A stretch of 64,000 nucleotides of DNA, from NCBI RefSeq assembly GCF_020382885.2, contig NC_058506.1, forward strand, positions 8,534,318 to 8,598,317. Direction: 5' to 3'. The position numbers and the translations under genes are program-made. The notes under the pieces are model-generated. The model had not been told where the DNA came from, did not search any database, and worked only from the letters and a program-made list of their open reading frames with translations. Origin of the DNA: Scatophagus argus. Its lineage: Eukaryota; Chordata; Actinopteri; Scatophagidae. Within the stretch, counting starts at the first letter, position 1, and each line of letters starts with the position of its first letter. This document shows positions 56,447-64,000 of the stretch, in pieces.

Positions 56447-58500
56447 TTACTTTTCGGGAGCTCCCCAGCTAGCCAGCTAATGCTAGCTAACCAGCGGTTG
56501 TCAGATACCAAAGGTTCGGGGTCCGTAACGTTTTCCGGCTTTGCCCACACTCTACACAGGCCACCCGGTGAGGTTTTGTGCTCTACAATTACACCTTTGA
56601 GATTCCAAACACTTTCTGGTAACTCACTAACTACTGCGGCCAAGTTACCATTACTGTCAGTTCACTATCATACCTAGACCACTGCCAGCTAGCCACCCTG
56701 GGCTACTCTTCTTCTTCACACACAAAGTTGAGTGTTTGGCAGGCATATTGTTATGCTGCCCTCTATTGGCGCAAAAGACACAGGACGATAAAATGTGTAG
56801 CAATGTGGATTAGAGAAATAGAATGTATCTCAGCATGTATGTCAGCTTTATGTCATCAGTCGTAGTGTAGTGGAAGTAGCGTACAAAGGTGTAAGATTTT
56901 TTTGTACATTTTAAAATATTTAAGTGTTTTCTTATTGAGTCAGTGTTCAACCTGAAATACCTACTACGAATATAGTTCACCCACCTTGATGTATTGGAAT
57001 GTTTTTTGTATCTATAGTCGAGTCAGTGTATAGGCCTCTTGCGTAATCCCTGTGAATTCTACTACTAATAAAATCTGTGCCATAATTAAAAATAATTACT
57101 GACACTTGTGGCTAATATTAGACAGAAATGTTTAAGGTCTATCATTCACTCAACAATCCGAAGCCACCTTGTTAGTGAATGACACTTACTTATGTTTAGG
57201 GCAGACCATTTTAAGACATTACTTCAATGTGCACATGTACAGTCTCATACTGGCTACATTAATGCCAAGTTTTGCTGGCAACCTTTCAACATCAAGCCAA
57301 CTGGCGTAACAATATTCGTGAACAAAATGGAATCACAGTTATGGGTAGCAGTATCTAGGTGTAAAATGCGGATGTCAGACTTGTTAGGTTTGTTATGTCA
57401 GCCACTTTTTAAAACTGGTGTGGTGATGTGATGTTTACTGGACCCGCTGTCATGCGATTGCTCATGACCTCCATCTTCCTGGGCAGCTGCTGTCCAGAAG
57501 GTGGAAGGTTGAAGCCCTGTGGCAACATACAAGGTGAGGTCATCCACTTGCTTCACTCTAATACAGACAAATACAACAAACAAGATACATACAGTAGTGT
57601 TAGGTTGTAGTGCCAGTGACTTTCCAGATATTTTGCATATTTATAATATTTTGTAGGGTTATCTTTTATTTGTTTCGCCATTGTGCTCAAGACAGAAATA
57701 AGCCACTATGATATACTTGGGAACTGAAATAGTAGGGGTCATACTGAGGTACTGACAAAAATGTGGTACTCTTTCCAGCTGCATTCATTTGAATACTAAA
57801 CCACGATTATAATCATACGCACATTTATTAATAATCAACTCTGATTTCCATATTTTATCAAGGGTCTTTGTTGTGAGAATAATTTCAGTGTGTGTTACTC
57901 TTATAAGCATTACGTTTATGCTTATTTATTAGGCCTGTGAGATGTGTGCAGTACATAGGGTCATATATAGGGTATGTTTACGTGGGCATCTTTATGAGAT
58001 CAAACATGAGCTCAAACTGAAAAGAAATATTGTGTATTTTACAATGTTGGATCCCTACAGAATGTACTGTGGGGCTAGCAAGTATGGGCCATAATAAAAC
58101 ATTTCACACATTTCAGCTTTCCCTGCATTAGGACTCCAATCCTTGCAACAATATGAATTACATTTATGTTATCATACATGCAAGTGTATATGATGATGCA
58201 TTATGAGTGCGTGAGTACAGTATGTGTATTTATGCATGCTTGAACTGGCTGTTCTAGGTCACTGAAGACACACCTGCGACTCTGTCTCACTCATGTGCCA
58301 TTCAGCTCTGAACTCTCTTCTCCGAGCCGACCGGCTGATGCCAGCGCTTCAGCTGCTCTGTTTGCGCTCGCCTCCCCTCCCCGCTCTCGTCAACAGCACT
58401 CCTACATCATATGTCCTTGGTAAAGGAAAGACCCCAAGTCCCCCCACTGAAGATGCTGATCTAACAAAATCCTCTTTGGCTCCCTGTCTCCCCCACTCTG

Positions 58501-58510
58501 TCTTTCTCTT

Positions 58511-58541
<31 letters not shown>

Positions 58542-58542
58542 G
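58501..58542. repeat. (TC)n(AC)n microsatellite
   Basis: A CT-rich run passes directly into five or six CA units. Simple repeat in intergenic DNA. Confidence 0.85.
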
Positions 58543-58557
58543 AAGGATTTTGCCATT

Positions 58558-58591
58558 TATCTTGTGGTGTGCATGTGTACACCACAAGATA
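58558..58591. repeat. Inverted repeat with 13-bp perfect arms
   Basis: TATCTTGTGGTGT (58558-58570) and ACACCACAAGATA (58579-58591) are exact reverse complements with an 8-nt loop. It directly follows the TC/AC microsatellite. No T-run or gene is associated. Confidence 0.85.
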
Positions 58592-59678
58592 GACTGACTA
58601 CTAATGCACTGTATTTATATACTCTATAAGGGCTGTGAATTTGCTCACCTCACCGCTGCTGTTTTTTTTTTTTTTTGAAAGACAACAGCACAGGATTTGA
58701 GGATGCTAAGGTGGTGTCAGATTTTCTGAAGCGCCCCAAAGGCATGCACCTTATTCTGCAACAAATAAACTGTCAATTAGAAAAGCATGTCATCCAAAAT
58801 CAAAGAAGCGTAACTAAAGGAAAGTGCAGCACCAACGAATTGAACTTGTCACCTCAAGCCATGACTTCATTCTGGTGTACTGGTCTTATGTCATACCACT
58901 GCATCATTCACTTCTTCAAAACTTGACTCATTCTTCTAGATGGGCAAACCTTGCTGTGACTCACAACTTGTGATTCTGTCATTTCTCTTGTTGTCTTATT
59001 GTCTCTTAGACAAACATACGCACATACTCGTCTACAGTAAACATGTGTGAGTATGTGAATTACATATCTGCCGTAATATGTGTGTGTAATGGAAGTAGAC
59101 CATACCATTTCCACACCACCGCAATATAAATCTAATGAATGCGGCTTTCAATGTCACAGCAAAGTACAATACGGCACTCATCTCTCCTGAGAGGTAGAGA
59201 GAGCTTGGGGTCTGTAATGGAGGAGGGGGGAAATGGAAAGACTGAGAAACAGAAAGAGAAGATGAGAAGAGGAAATACAGAAAGGGCACGAGGGTTGGTT
59301 CAGGGTAAAATAGGTGTGTTATCATCCCCAAAACAGCAAGATGGAGCTAGGGAGGAGATAGATGGGGGATGGGGTGGAACAGAGTCACTGTTCTCCTGTA
59401 ATCCTCCTTCTGGAAGCATGGGCTGGATGATGTGTGACAGACAGTGAGAAAAAAGAGGAAGAGAGCATTTAAGGAGTCCAGGAAACACCACCGAGCTTCG
59501 AGACTGGAACAAAGGATTGCTTTGAAGACTGGCAGAAGGCACGGTTAGATCACAAATCCCTCTTTTCTGTGCAACATCAGGCAGGGACAGACACAGCAGT
59601 ACGGTGGGAGGCATTCTTGCAAGCATAAGTGAAGCAGCGATTAGGGTAGCAATCCAAGCACATTTACCATAGGACGGA

Positions 59679-59695
59679 GGGAGGGAGGGAGAGGG
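59679..59695 (+). other. Potential G-quadruplex motif
   Basis: GGGAGGGAGGGAGAGGG has four G-triplets with loops of 1, 1 and 3 nt, fitting the standard quadruplex pattern. A second G-rich patch (nine consecutive G) lies near 59741-59749. Both are in the purine-rich stretch upstream of the connexin exon. Confidence 0.5.
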
Positions 59696-61048
59696 AGGAG
59701 AAAGAACAGATCTATGAGAGGAGGAGGAGGAGTAGGGGTGGGGGGGGGTGTTGCATGCTCACAGAGTGTGACAGTGATAGAGCGGCTCCATGAGCGAGAA
59801 AGAGACACAGACACAGAAAGGGAGAGCACAAAGCAGAGATGGAGACTGACATAAAGGTAGCTGGCAAGACTGAGATCAGCACACATACGTGAGCAGAGGA
59901 GGGGAAGGAGGAAGAGAGTGGAGGTTGAAGGAGAGCAGGAGGAGAGTGAGAGAAGGCTGCAAGATGATGGAGCCCAGAAATAGGCTTCACAGGACAGCTT
60001 TTCAACCCTGTTGTCTGCGACAGACATGACTCTGGGCATTGGACTGTGCTGAAATTAGCCAGGGGGACACAGGACAGCAGGTCTGCAGCGCACTGCCTTG
60101 GTTCAGCCTCACTGGATGCAGCAAGGCAGCTGATTTATTACTGAGGGGCTGGGTGGCAGTGTGTTTGTGTGTGCAGCTCTGAGCGAGTGTATGTGTGTGT
60201 CTGTGTGTGTATGCAGGTTTTTATGGGTCCTTGTAGTGCTCGGAGCTGTGGAAGCGACCATTCCTCCAGTCATAAAATGACATTCAGCAGGCAGGAGCTT
60301 TGTGTGCTGGTGTGGATCTGCAGTCCTCTGTAGGAAGTGGGAGAGTTGGATTCAGAGCTGTCTTCGAGTGCAAGAGTGTGTGTTTATAGCACTGTTGGAC
60401 AAGGTGGATCAGCTGTATGTGGTGTGTGTGTTTAGATTAGAGTAGCAAGGGTGCAGCTAAGGCAAAGATCGTACACTATGCAAGGACGAGCGCAGAGCAG
60501 CACTGATGGCAGGCAGTGCAGGTAAAGTACAAGGAGTGCCCTGGGGGTAGGGTGGAGGACAAAGCCGGGACAGAGGAAGAAGAGGAGGAAAGAGCGAGGG
60601 GACAGAGAGAGGCAAGTGGAAAAGAGAGGGAGATCATGGCTGTCATGCAGTGAGCTATAGCATATGCTGTAGCGCAGAACAGAGTGGTGCGGCAGGGGGA
60701 GGAGAAGCATCACTGCACAGGGGAGGGGGAGAAAGAAGGAGAGTGAGGGAGAGATAAGGGGGAGGCAATCAACTCCTCAACCAGGAAGAGAGGCGCAGCG
60801 GGACAGGCCCAGGAGAAGACATTTACTCTCACACACAGTCAAAGACGCACTGACGAGCAGCCAGGTCAACGTGTAGAGGTCAGAAAGGGAGCTAGTGAGG
60901 GACAGGGGCTGGGTGTACCTCCGCTGGCCGCCAGGTCCACAAGAGTGCGGGCCGGTCCTGAGAAGAAGAGGAGGAAGAAGAAGAAGAAGAAATAGAAGGA
61001 GACCATCGAAGGAAGAGGGGTCGGCTCCCCAAGTCCCGTTTCTCCTGA

Positions 61049-64000
<2,952 letters not shown>

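Noticed and set aside
58558-58591. Hairpin considered as a transcription terminator
   Set aside because: No following T-run, no gene ending there, and intrinsic terminators of this kind are not used in vertebrate protein genes.
59641-60039. 132-codon minus-strand open frame
   Set aside because: Low-complexity Ser/Leu/Pro product of the purine-rich plus strand; no domain or conservation signal.

Overview
This is teleost fish nuclear DNA, probably from a spiny-rayed fish (the species is not determinable here). It is intron-rich with GT-AG splice sites, AT-rich intergenic DNA, a Tc1-type transposon, MITEs and microsatellites. Nothing prokaryotic or viral was recognised. Most long ORFs that are not listed below are open frames in introns, UTRs or low-complexity DNA.

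Layout, left to right. (1) 2.65-17.97 kb, minus strand: a complete nectin-3 gene in six coding exons, encoding 570 aa with three Ig domains, one membrane helix and a C-terminal EWYV PDZ ligand. (2) 22.07-22.99 kb, minus: a single-exon odorant receptor of the fish OR131-2-like type. (3) 25.52-26.99 kb: a decayed Tc1-like DD34E transposon. (4) 28.47-33.10 kb, minus: ppme1 (protein phosphatase methylesterase 1) in 13 exons, 377 aa. (5) 37.36-39.51 kb and 41.81-43.89 kb, plus: tandem mitochondrial uncoupling protein genes ucp3 then ucp2, each with two upstream non-coding exons and a 31-codon uORF. (6) 44.10-47.22 kb, minus: dnajb13 in 8 exons, 314 aa, tail-to-tail with ucp2. (7) 49.69-56.42 kb, minus: rab6a in 8 exon positions, 208 aa, with two mutually exclusive versions of exon 6. 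(8) 61.07 kb, plus: exon 1 of a connexin-36-type gap junction gene (GJD2 family), which continues beyond the window. All multi-exon models were built by hand from splice sites, and their exon lengths sum to intact reading frames.

ppme1-ucp3-ucp2-dnajb13-rab6a corresponds to a known vertebrate neighbourhood (human 11q13). The genes that lie between them in mammals (C2CD3, PAAF1, COA4, MRPL48) are not recognisable here. nectin3, the receptor and the connexin come from elsewhere in the mammalian arrangement, so the block has been rearranged.

I found no convincing new multi-gene system. The most interesting sequence-level observations are two minor-spliceosome (U12) introns, an AT-AC one in ppme1 and a GT-AG one in rab6a; equal-length uORFs in ucp2 and ucp3; the diverged alternative exon pair of rab6a; an X-box upstream of dnajb13; a long 108-bp hairpin in nectin3 intron 1; and two abutting perfect palindromes near 24.0 kb.
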